A stretch of DNA of 50,373 nucleotides from Bacteroides caecigallinarum (GTDB lineage Bacteria; Bacteroidota; Bacteroidia; Bacteroidales; Bacteroidaceae), in the NCBI RefSeq assembly GCF_021531075.1, contig NZ_JADYTJ010000021.1:1-50373 (forward strand), given 5' to 3'. The first letter of the stretch is position 1. Each line of letters begins with the position of its first letter. This document shows, in pieces, positions 43,028 through 50,373 of the stretch. A program made the translations under genes and the position numbers. The notes beneath the pieces are model-generated. The model did no database searches. It saw only the letters and a list, made by a program, of their open reading frames with translations, and had not been told where the DNA came from.

Positions 43028-45118
43028 TTAGTTACTTTCCTCTAACTTACAATTCCTTGTCAGTCCGCAAGAATTCAATGTACAGTTTTTATTTACATTG
43101 CTGCTTGACATAGGCTTAGGAACAATATTAAGGAACGGATTCTGTCTTTCACGAACAGCCTTCTTGAAATTAAACGGAATACCGTATATTGATGCCTTTT
43201 CCAAAGAAGGAACTACATAATTCGAAGTAGCAATCTCTTCGTGCTTATCCCAATTCAATCCACAGATACGGGCACTTGTCTGATCTCCCAAAATAAGATA
43301 ACCTTCACTCGTTTGAGCCACATACGCAAAACCATCGTAAGTCCCCGAATTTGAGGCTGAATTAACAAACTTTAGTTTTCCAGACTTAGTAAAACCTCCC
43401 ACAAGAGACTCATTCTTATCCATTGTGAAAGTTCCTGTAGTACTATTCATAAATGTAAGTGTCGGATAATACATAGTTCCATCACCTGCATCTAGAGAAG
43501 ATAGATCCTGAGGATTGATAGATATAAAACCTGTTCGTTTATCGTAATTAGCGATAAATTCGTCAGAATAACCTTCTATTTCAATTTTACTTGCATTAGA
43601 TAGTATAACTACATCCCTGCTCGGATGTTTAGTTATTTCAACGGTTGCAGTATCCATTGAATTAGTAGATAGATTTGTACCGTATGCATTCCATTTACCC
43701 AAATAAGCTTCTATTTTAGCACCAGGAACCAACTGATCAATTTCAGTGGCGTGTCCCCAAAGTATTGTCTCAACAGAACTGATAAGTTCTGCAGTTTTAT
43801 TTCCCTGAGCATCGGCTAAATAGAAAGTATATCCCAAAGTCAATGTTTCTTCTTCTTTATCATATTTCGACACACCTGGAGTCGCTTCTAGGAATACTTT
43901 GTTTCCGAAATTTGTAGTAAGGCCTGTAAACTGTCCTTTAGGTATTGACACATAGCCTTTTTCAGTATCACAATAGAACACTATATTGACACCCTGAGTA
44001 TATAAAGAAGGGAAACGGAACAGTGTAGGGTCTTCCTTGGCAGATTCTATTTCCTGCGATGTTGATCCTTGAAATATTGTACTTTTATATAGACTTGTAA
44101 GTTCAGGACGTTCTTCCCATGTAAAGTCGCGGTCATAGTCCAGTGTCATAAGCGACTGATCAAGATATAAGACAAATGCTCCTGATCCAAAAACCTGATA
44201 TCCACCACCAGTTCCGGCTATCTGCTCATACACAACTCCAAAATCGAACATCTTCTTCTGTCTGTTGTATGTACCCAAAGGGAATTCATCGCTGTCTGAA
44301 GGTATTTGCTGTCCATTATTTGAAAGGTTAACTGCTGCAGAACCAAATGTTTTAAAATTGTCGTCTCTTTCCGGTGAGGAATTTGCAACTAACTTAAACC
44401 CTAGTTCAACACTAGGAATGAACCAACCATCCTCCTTGTAAGTTTCACCATCAAGAACGATGTATGGATAATCATAGTTTTCAGGGAAGAAGCTCTTATA
44501 TCCAGGACCCAAAAGAGCAGCAAAGTATTCATTGTCGTAAGGAGAACGGAAACGATATATATTATGTCCTTCTGCCTTCTCGACAGTCATATCTATAATC
44601 ATAAGATTTTGAAATCCGTGAAAAACAAGCATATTCTCAACAAGACATGCATTTTCACTCACGACTTGCCAGTTATACACAGTTTTCTTGGGATATGACA
44701 GCTTCAAGACAATAGAAGAATTTGCATAAGGAGTTCCTTCGCCAAGAGTCAACTTTACACTGTATGATTTTCCTTCCTCTATTTTTGAATATCTTACTCT
44801 AAATTCTGCTTCACTTGCTCCTGAACGGAACTCAACACTTTCTGGAATATCAAAAATAGCATCTGCTCCTTCAGAAAATTCTGTTTGATTTATAGTAACA
44901 ACCTCTTTTTCTTCAGTATTAACACGATACACAGAAAGTTTAAATGAGGCTGCATCTCCTTTCTCAAGTGTATATGACTGTTTTACATCTTTAGCAAAAA
45001 ATACCTCGCTTCCTTCCGGAAGTTCTCCCTGCACATACTCCATTTCATCCGAGCATGAAGCCAATAAAAGGAGAAACATACTAGCCAATAATTGTAAACG
45101 GATAAGTATATTTTTCAT
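43028..45118 (-). CDS. large surface lipoprotein of the SusCD operon, cysteine-rich tail
   Basis: A 696-residue lipoprotein (signal ends LLLASC, Cys22) occupying the third position after SusC and SusD, where surface substrate-binding or accessory proteins usually lie. The first 150 residues resemble a Calx-beta-like domain (FKLSVYRVNTEEKEVVTI). The remainder is beta-rich without a catalytic motif. The last 21 residues hold three cysteines (679, 684 and 690) in an otherwise nearly Cys-free mature chain, which is odd for a lipoprotein and could form a disulfide or bind another partner. I cannot assign a family with confidence. Confidence 0.75.
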   Translation of the reverse strand: MKNILIRLQLLASMFLLLLASCSDEMEYVQGELPEGSEVFFAKDVKQSYTLEKGDAASFKLSVYRVNTEEKEVVTINQTEFSEGADAIFDIPESVEFRSGASEAEFRVRYSKIEEGKSYSVKLTLGEGTPYANSSIVLKLSYPKKTVYNWQVVSENACLVENMLVFHGFQNLMIIDMTVEKAEGHNIYRFRSPYDNEYFAALLGPGYKSFFPENYDYPYIVLDGETYKEDGWFIPSVELGFKLVANSSPERDDNFKTFGSAAVNLSNNGQQIPSDSDEFPLGTYNRQKKMFDFGVVYEQIAGTGGGYQVFGSGAFVLYLDQSLMTLDYDRDFTWEERPELTSLYKSTIFQGSTSQEIESAKEDPTLFRFPSLYTQGVNIVFYCDTEKGYVSIPKGQFTGLTTNFGNKVFLEATPGVSKYDKEEETLTLGYTFYLADAQGNKTAELISSVETILWGHATEIDQLVPGAKIEAYLGKWNAYGTNLSTNSMDTATVEITKHPSRDVVILSNASKIEIEGYSDEFIANYDKRTGFISINPQDLSSLDAGDGTMYYPTLTFMNSTTGTFTMDKNESLVGGFTKSGKLKFVNSASNSGTYDGFAYVAQTSEGYLILGDQTSARICGLNWDKHEEIATSNYVVPSLEKASIYGIPFNFKKAVRERQNPFLNIVPKPMSSSNVNKNCTLNSCGLTRNCKLEESN

Positions 45119-45152
45119 ATAAGGAATTTAAAAATTATCATTGATATTAAGT

Positions 45153-46781
45153 TTATTCTTCTTCACTGCCCGGTTCCACCCATTTGGAATAAGCCTCGCT
45201 AGGGTCCGGATTGTTCCATCCTTTTAAGGCCGGATTATTATCTTCTTCCAGACGAACTATTGTAAGATTCATCCATGCAGGACGGCCGTTTGTATTGAAA
45301 CGTGTTGCATCTCCGAAGTTTGTACCTTCGTATCCTCGTGTTACTGACATATTAAGACGTTTAATATCAAAGAATGACTGCCCCTCACCCCACAGCTCAA
45401 TACGTTTCTGATATACAATCTCTTCTATCAAATCATCTCCTGTAGCTGCACTTACATAGTTAGGATCTCTATATGTTGTCATAAATTCTTTAAGAAGGTT
45501 AAGTCCTTCAGAAGAATTAATATGGGCTGCTGCTTCTGCTTCTATGAAATACATTTCTTCTACACGCATCAAAGGATAGCCCACTACAGCACCTACAGTA
45601 ACATCTGACATATTTCCGTTTCCCGGGCGGAACTTTACAGAAGCATAATCAGGTAGGTTGTTTCCATACAACGGATCAACAAACTCTGTAGCACCTTCCA
45701 AAGAACTTCCTTTAGGAGCCTTAAACATTTTCTTGCGGAAGTCAGTGTCCGAAAGTCTTTCATATAGACTTGCACCTATCATAACATATGGACCTGCTCC
45801 GGCATATCCGAAGTAAGTTTCGTTAGAACTCCATGAAGTCCATGTAAGAAGACCTCCAGTCATGACTCCACTGTCTTCGGCAACATACTGTGCTCCCCAC
45901 ATCCACATATTGATATCGTTGAAACCTGTTGTAGTGTTTAGACATTCTTGCTCTGTCATTGGAGTAACGTCCGCCGCCTCTATAGCCTTACGAGCATATG
46001 TCTTCGCATTGTTATAATCGCCAAGCCACATATAATAACGCGCTTTCAAACCATATACTACATCAAGATGCGGCAATGTTTTTTCTTTATATGGCAATTT
46101 TGAAATATATGTTTCTGCTTCATTCAAATCGCTAAGTATAAATGCAGCCATTTCTTCACGTGTAACCCTAGGATTCTTGCGGGCTTGTTCCTCTGTTATC
46201 CCTTCTTTCACAATTGGAACTGTATAACCAGTCACATCATTACCTGCATCCGTAACAGGATTAGTCTTATCTGTTGGAAGGTATTCGAACATTCTTGCCA
46301 AATCAAGATAAAAGAATGCACGGAAAGCATATCCTGCACCAAGATAACCAAGCTGTGCATCAGATGCAGTCTGTGTATCAACAGCAGCAATCATCTTATT
46401 TACTGCCAACAAAGATTTCCAATAGTAATACCAGAAAAATTGTGAATAAATAGAATTGGAACCTTGACTAACATTTTGTTGCCATGCTGTATAATGGTCA
46501 TAAGAAGATGTGGCAATAGCAAAATCCTCTGTCATTATATCACGGATATGCATTATTGAGCCATATCCCCAGTCCCAATGGTAGTTTGAAGAAATAACTC
46601 CTATTCTGTTGAAACATGCAGGCATAGCCCAAAGTAATGCTTCGCTTGATTTCTGTGATGAAGACAATTCTTCTTCCAAAATGAGTGATGTAGGTATGGT
46701 TTCTTCGATACATCCCGACGTTGACAACATCAAAGAGAAACAACTACACGCTCCTATTATTATTTTCGATATATTATTCAT
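45153..46781 (-). CDS. SusD/RagB-family nutrient-binding lipoprotein
   Basis: SusD-like lipoproteins close over the SusC channel and bind its ligand at the cell surface. The 542-residue protein has a lipobox STSGC (Cys24), the RagB/SusD helical core with TPR-like units (LGAGYAFRAFFYLDLARMFEYLP, about 150-172; VYGLKARYYMWLGDYNNAKTYARKAIEAA, about 242-270) and the C-terminal signature EMYFIEAEAAAH and RIELWGEGQSFFDIKRLN near 426-490. It lies 20 bp after the SusC stop codon. The ligand cannot be read from sequence; the protease downstream suggests peptides, as for RagB. Confidence 0.94.
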   Translation of the reverse strand: MNNISKIIIGACSCFSLMLSTSGCIEETIPTSLILEEELSSSQKSSEALLWAMPACFNRIGVISSNYHWDWGYGSIMHIRDIMTEDFAIATSSYDHYTAWQQNVSQGSNSIYSQFFWYYYWKSLLAVNKMIAAVDTQTASDAQLGYLGAGYAFRAFFYLDLARMFEYLPTDKTNPVTDAGNDVTGYTVPIVKEGITEEQARKNPRVTREEMAAFILSDLNEAETYISKLPYKEKTLPHLDVVYGLKARYYMWLGDYNNAKTYARKAIEAADVTPMTEQECLNTTTGFNDINMWMWGAQYVAEDSGVMTGGLLTWTSWSSNETYFGYAGAGPYVMIGASLYERLSDTDFRKKMFKAPKGSSLEGATEFVDPLYGNNLPDYASVKFRPGNGNMSDVTVGAVVGYPLMRVEEMYFIEAEAAAHINSSEGLNLLKEFMTTYRDPNYVSAATGDDLIEEIVYQKRIELWGEGQSFFDIKRLNMSVTRGYEGTNFGDATRFNTNGRPAWMNLTIVRLEEDNNPALKGWNNPDPSEAYSKWVEPGSEEE

Positions 46782-46800
46782 AAATACTTTCTTCTTTAAA

Positions 46801-49800
46801 TTAGAATGTTACTGTCAATCCTCCCGAGATAGTACGGATAGGTGCATAAGTTTCACCGTTAGGCTGTCCCATAAGACTTTGACGTGGATCTAGACCCTGA
46901 CGTTTTGACCACACAAAGACATTATCAGCCGAAAGATAAACTCTTACCCTCTGCAAAGCTTTAAGCATTGTGGTAGGCAATGTATATCCTAAATTGATAT
47001 TCTGAATACTTAAATATGAAGCATCAGTCAAGAAACGGTCTGACGTTTGTGCAGTATTAACATCACCATACTGAAATCGCGGTATATTAGACCCTTTATT
47101 GTCCTGAGACCAAGCATTAAGCAAGTCTGTATGGAAGTTTCGTCCTCGTGTTGATGTCTGAGGCGACTGCATAAGCGAAGCATAAGTAGAATCGTATGTT
47201 TTACCTCCTAACTGATAAGTAAAGTCCATAGAGAAATCCAAACCTTTATAGCTCAATGAGGTTCCAAAACCACCATACAATTTAGGCAATGACGAACCGC
47301 ACAGATATTTTGTAGCTTCGCTGTATGTTGTAGTTGTTTCTACTGTTTTTACTCCATCCTTAACGACATCTTTATAGAATAGCGACTCTCCATTTTCGCT
47401 TACACCTGCATATTTAGGTATATAGAATGTATAAAGAGGCATATTCTCGCCATAATAATACAAGCCACTGATGAATCCGGCATGTCCGTCAACTGTATTT
47501 GTCTTATTTTCTTCAGGCAAATACAGAACCTTGTTCTTATAGTGCGTCATATTAAAGCGTAAATCCCACAGCAAGTCCTTAGTCTTTATCAAACCAATAT
47601 TAAACTCTGCTTCAATACCGATATTACGCATATCACCGATATTGTCATAATATGATGTATATCCAAATGTAGGTGGCAATGGGAAGGCAAACAACATGTC
47701 TGATGTTTTTCTATAGAACATTTCAACAGCACCAGTCAAGCGGCCTTTAAAGAAACTGAAATCAAAACCTGTATTGAAGTTACCGTTGGTTTCCCATGTA
47801 ATGGTTTCATTACCCATAACATTTGGGACTGCAGCAGGATATCCTGATGAGTTGCTTATTACATATGTATTAGTATATCGATAATCACCGATATTGTCAT
47901 TACCCTGCGAACCGTAAGAAGCCTTGTATTTCAATTCATCAACCCAGTCAACATCGAAGAAGTCTTCTTTAGAAATAAGCCATGCACCTCCCAAGGACCA
48001 GAAGTTACCCCAACGATGTTCAGGATGGAATCTGGATGAAGCATCTCGACGATATGAAACTGAACCAAAATATTTACTATCGTAATCATACTGTAAACGA
48101 CTGAAAAAACCTTCAGAATTATAATCGGAAGTGTTAGAGCCTGTACCTTGTACTGTTATAGCTCCGTCAAGTTCAACATTTGAAGGATTGAACATATTTG
48201 ATTTGCTTCCCGAAAGAATATAGTACTTGCTACGATATGACTCATGTCCAACCATTACCCCAACATTGTGTACATTCGCAAATGTATGCTGATAGTTCAA
48301 CAACTGCTGATGGTTATAAGAAAACGAACGAATATGATATTTATGAACCATTCCATTGAAAGAAGAGGTTGTTCCATAGTATGGATTGATTGTCATAGTC
48401 TGTCGTGTCTCGTCTACATTTACGCCACTATTCCACGTAAACTTGAAATCTTCAAGGAATCTTATCTCAAAGAATGCATTTGCATTTATTGCATTACTTT
48501 CAGAACCATTCTCATTAAGCAGCAAGTCTGAATAAGCATTTGAACCGGCAAAAATCGGGCGCTCCAATCCTGCATTATTTTTATCACCATAGTCATATCG
48601 AGGAAAATTATTTTCATCTCTAATAATAGTACCATCCTCATTACGGATAAATAATGGATAGATAGGAGCCACAGCCAAAGCATAAGAGAATATATTTTGG
48701 CTACCTCCAGACTCACCGTCACTACCTAGTGAGTTAATATCCATATGATTGTATGCTATATTCGCTCCAAGTTTCAACCAACTCTTTGCCTGATAATCGG
48801 CTTTCAGACGTCCTGTAAGACGTTCATAGTTTGACTGATCAGTAATACCTTCATTTCCAAGATAACCTAAAGAAAAATAGAATGTTGATTTGTCAGAACC
48901 TGCAGACACACTCAGGTTATACTCCTGACGCAAACCATGTTTATAAGCAGCATCAGTCCAGTTATCAGGATAAAGCAGATATTTATTATCTCCAAATGTT
49001 ACGACATTGCCCAAAGTAGCATTAGGATTCAGTTTTCCATTTGTACCAATTAGGAATTGATTTTCCGGAACTGTATATACATTATATACAAGACTATATT
49101 CTCCAGAACCAAACATATTGTTATTGGCTGCAATATGAGCGTTTGCAGGAGACATCTTGCTTGAATCCATAAAATAATTTTTCAAAGCAGAATAATACAT
49201 TTCGTAATACTGTGCAGGATTAGTCACCATTGAATAATCCATTGTACCACGCATGTTAGAACCCCACTTAGCATCTAAAGTGACAATTGCATCTCCGGAT
49301 TTTCCTTTTTTAGTTGTAATCATAATAACACCATTAGCACCGCGAGCACCATATAGTGCATTTGAAGCGGCATCCTTCAATACTGTCATTGACTCAATAT
49401 CCTGTGGATTTATATTGTTGATATCGCCATCGTAAGGAGCACCATCGAGCACAATCAACGGGTCATTTCCGGCATTAATTGAACTAATACCTCTAATACG
49501 AATTGTTGGAGTAGACGATCCCGGCTGGCCACTGGATGTATTCATCTGAACTCCGGCTACCTTACCGGTAAGAGCTTCTGCAGCATTTGTAACCTGCAAT
49601 TTTCCTATGTCTTCTGATTTCATAACCTTGGCTGAACCGGTAAAAGCAGATTTCTTTGCCGTTCCATATGCCACGACCATTACTTCATCCAACACCTCTG
49701 TATCCGATTCTAATTTTACCACCATATTGGGTTTTGCAAGAAGTGTAACGGTCTTCATACCTATAAAACTGATTTGCAACTTCGCGCCTTCAGCTGTTTT

Positions 49801-49989
49801 GAGGTAAAACTTACCATCAATATCGGTAACTGTTCCACTGGTAGTTCCTTCTATCAATACAGAGGCTCCAATGATTGGTTCTCCGTCTTCCGCCGAAAAG
49901 ACAGTTCCGGAAACATCCCTAGTTTGGGCGCACACCCATCCGATGCCTATAAAAAAATAGACAAAAATTAAAAAAAAATCTCTCTTCAT
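46801..49989 (-). CDS. SusC/RagA-family TonB-dependent outer-membrane transporter
   Basis: SusC-like barrels import large nutrients with energy from TonB-ExbBD. The 1062-residue protein (start at ATG 49989, MKRDFFLIFVYFFIGIGWVCAQ, with a clean signal peptide) has a carboxypeptidase-regulatory-like domain (about 26-105), a TonB-box-like VLDEVMVVAYG near 112, the plug domain (about 120-230, ending RGANGVIMITTKKGK) and a 22-strand barrel ending SGGLTVTF. There is no STN domain, so it is not of the sigma-factor-signalling type. It is the first gene of the operon. Confidence 0.95.
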   Translation of the reverse strand: MKRDFFLIFVYFFIGIGWVCAQTRDVSGTVFSAEDGEPIIGASVLIEGTTSGTVTDIDGKFYLKTAEGAKLQISFIGMKTVTLLAKPNMVVKLESDTEVLDEVMVVAYGTAKKSAFTGSAKVMKSEDIGKLQVTNAAEALTGKVAGVQMNTSSGQPGSSTPTIRIRGISSINAGNDPLIVLDGAPYDGDINNINPQDIESMTVLKDAASNALYGARGANGVIMITTKKGKSGDAIVTLDAKWGSNMRGTMDYSMVTNPAQYYEMYYSALKNYFMDSSKMSPANAHIAANNNMFGSGEYSLVYNVYTVPENQFLIGTNGKLNPNATLGNVVTFGDNKYLLYPDNWTDAAYKHGLRQEYNLSVSAGSDKSTFYFSLGYLGNEGITDQSNYERLTGRLKADYQAKSWLKLGANIAYNHMDINSLGSDGESGGSQNIFSYALAVAPIYPLFIRNEDGTIIRDENNFPRYDYGDKNNAGLERPIFAGSNAYSDLLLNENGSESNAINANAFFEIRFLEDFKFTWNSGVNVDETRQTMTINPYYGTTSSFNGMVHKYHIRSFSYNHQQLLNYQHTFANVHNVGVMVGHESYRSKYYILSGSKSNMFNPSNVELDGAITVQGTGSNTSDYNSEGFFSRLQYDYDSKYFGSVSYRRDASSRFHPEHRWGNFWSLGGAWLISKEDFFDVDWVDELKYKASYGSQGNDNIGDYRYTNTYVISNSSGYPAAVPNVMGNETITWETNGNFNTGFDFSFFKGRLTGAVEMFYRKTSDMLFAFPLPPTFGYTSYYDNIGDMRNIGIEAEFNIGLIKTKDLLWDLRFNMTHYKNKVLYLPEENKTNTVDGHAGFISGLYYYGENMPLYTFYIPKYAGVSENGESLFYKDVVKDGVKTVETTTTYSEATKYLCGSSLPKLYGGFGTSLSYKGLDFSMDFTYQLGGKTYDSTYASLMQSPQTSTRGRNFHTDLLNAWSQDNKGSNIPRFQYGDVNTAQTSDRFLTDASYLSIQNINLGYTLPTTMLKALQRVRVYLSADNVFVWSKRQGLDPRQSLMGQPNGETYAPIRTISGGLTVTF

Positions 49990-50013
49990 AAATTCCCATT
50001 TTATTTCGGCCGA

Positions 50014-50021
50014 CAAAAATA
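50014..50021 (-). promoter_or_regulatory. putative promoter of the SusC operon (-7 box)
   Basis: TATTTTTG on the minus strand, 24 bp before the SusC ATG. No -33 TTTG is seen at the usual spacing, so the promoter may need an activator. Confidence 0.35.
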
Positions 50022-50373
50022 TAAAAGAAAATTGAATTTATATATACACAACATAAAACTTTATAAAATAATAGCAAAAACAAAAAAATATTCTAGGAGT
50101 TTTTTGTACTATATATTTAATCGTAGAAAGCTGCTATAACTTTCATTTTGATACCAAACAAAGTTCTACAGGAACTTTTCCATTCATAAAACCATCAAAA
50201 ACAGGTAAGAAGAAAGGCAATATCATAACATTTCTACTATAGAAGTCACAAATATATTATATATTTAAAAGTTTTTCTCACAACAATGTCTTAGGTATTT
50301 ACAACTCTTATTCAGAAACATTAAAAGAAGAGTTTTTAAGAAATCATTTTTAAGAAGTTACATGATATTATAT
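50022..50373. other. AT-rich region upstream of the SusC operon
   Basis: About 350 bp of very AT-rich DNA up to the window end. I see no gene, RNA or repeat. Any regulator of the operon would lie beyond it. Confidence 0.6.

Noticed and set aside
46801..49989. Signalling-type SusC with sigma-factor control
   Set aside because: There is no STN domain and no sigma/anti-sigma pair next to it.
30898..49989. Polysaccharide utilisation locus
   Set aside because: No glycoside hydrolase, lyase or sulfatase is present; the only hydrolase is a protease.

Overview
The window reads as a chromosomal segment of a gut Bacteroidales, most likely Bacteroidaceae (Bacteroides or Phocaeicola). The evidence is a SusC/SusD pair, many Bacteroidetes-style lipoproteins with Ser-Cys or Gly-Cys lipoboxes, almost no Shine-Dalgarno signals, repeated promoters of the TAnnTTTG type (-7 box of the Bacteroidetes sigma factor), and a housekeeping gene order typical of the group. 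Species cannot be fixed from the sequence alone.

Layout. (1) Positions 1-1640 are the right end of an integrated element: a partial hypothetical gene and a tyrosine recombinase, lying against a tRNA-Gly/tRNA-Leu pair (1730-1904). (2) Positions 2070-6719 hold a leftward housekeeping cluster: prmC, recX, comF, pyrE, an SRPBCC-fold gene and argH. ribD diverges from prmC. (3) Positions 7790-10590 are an accessory island: an AT-rich gap, an acyltransferase-3 gene broken by a single-base frameshift, a GC-richer segment with no recognisable gene, a palindromic repeat cluster and an HU-type DNA-binding protein. (4) Positions 10744-17744 are a rightward envelope-biogenesis run: DUF6242-like lipoprotein, uppS, bamA, two Skp/OmpH chaperones and murI. 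(5) Positions 17748-21906 are a leftward run: aroQ, pyk, an O-methyltransferase, rbfA and a LolC/E-type permease. (6) Positions 21971-27407 carry xerD, a very codon-biased TPR/OmpA-like lipoprotein, a thioredoxin-fold lipoprotein without its cysteines, and comM; these are followed by a leftward CDF transporter and dsbD. (7) Positions 30898-49989 are an uninterrupted leftward set of eleven envelope genes ending in a strong terminator.

That last cluster is the most interesting part. In order of transcription it encodes SusC, SusD, a large lipoprotein with a cysteine-bearing tail, a subtilisin-family protease carrying both a lipobox and a type-IX-secretion-like C-terminal domain, a PorV/PorQ-like barrel, a TlpA thioredoxin, a DUF6029-like barrel, three diverged Omp28-family lipoproteins each with a CxxC motif, and a 795-residue lipoprotein of unknown role. 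A complete DsbD gene lies just beyond the terminator. I infer an outer-membrane system that handles disulfide-bonded protein or peptide substrates: a periplasm-to-surface thiol relay, a surface protease and a RagAB-like importer. No regulator is visible next to it.

Between this operon and dsbD lie four 18-bp palindromes spaced exactly 22 bp apart, which look like phased operator sites.
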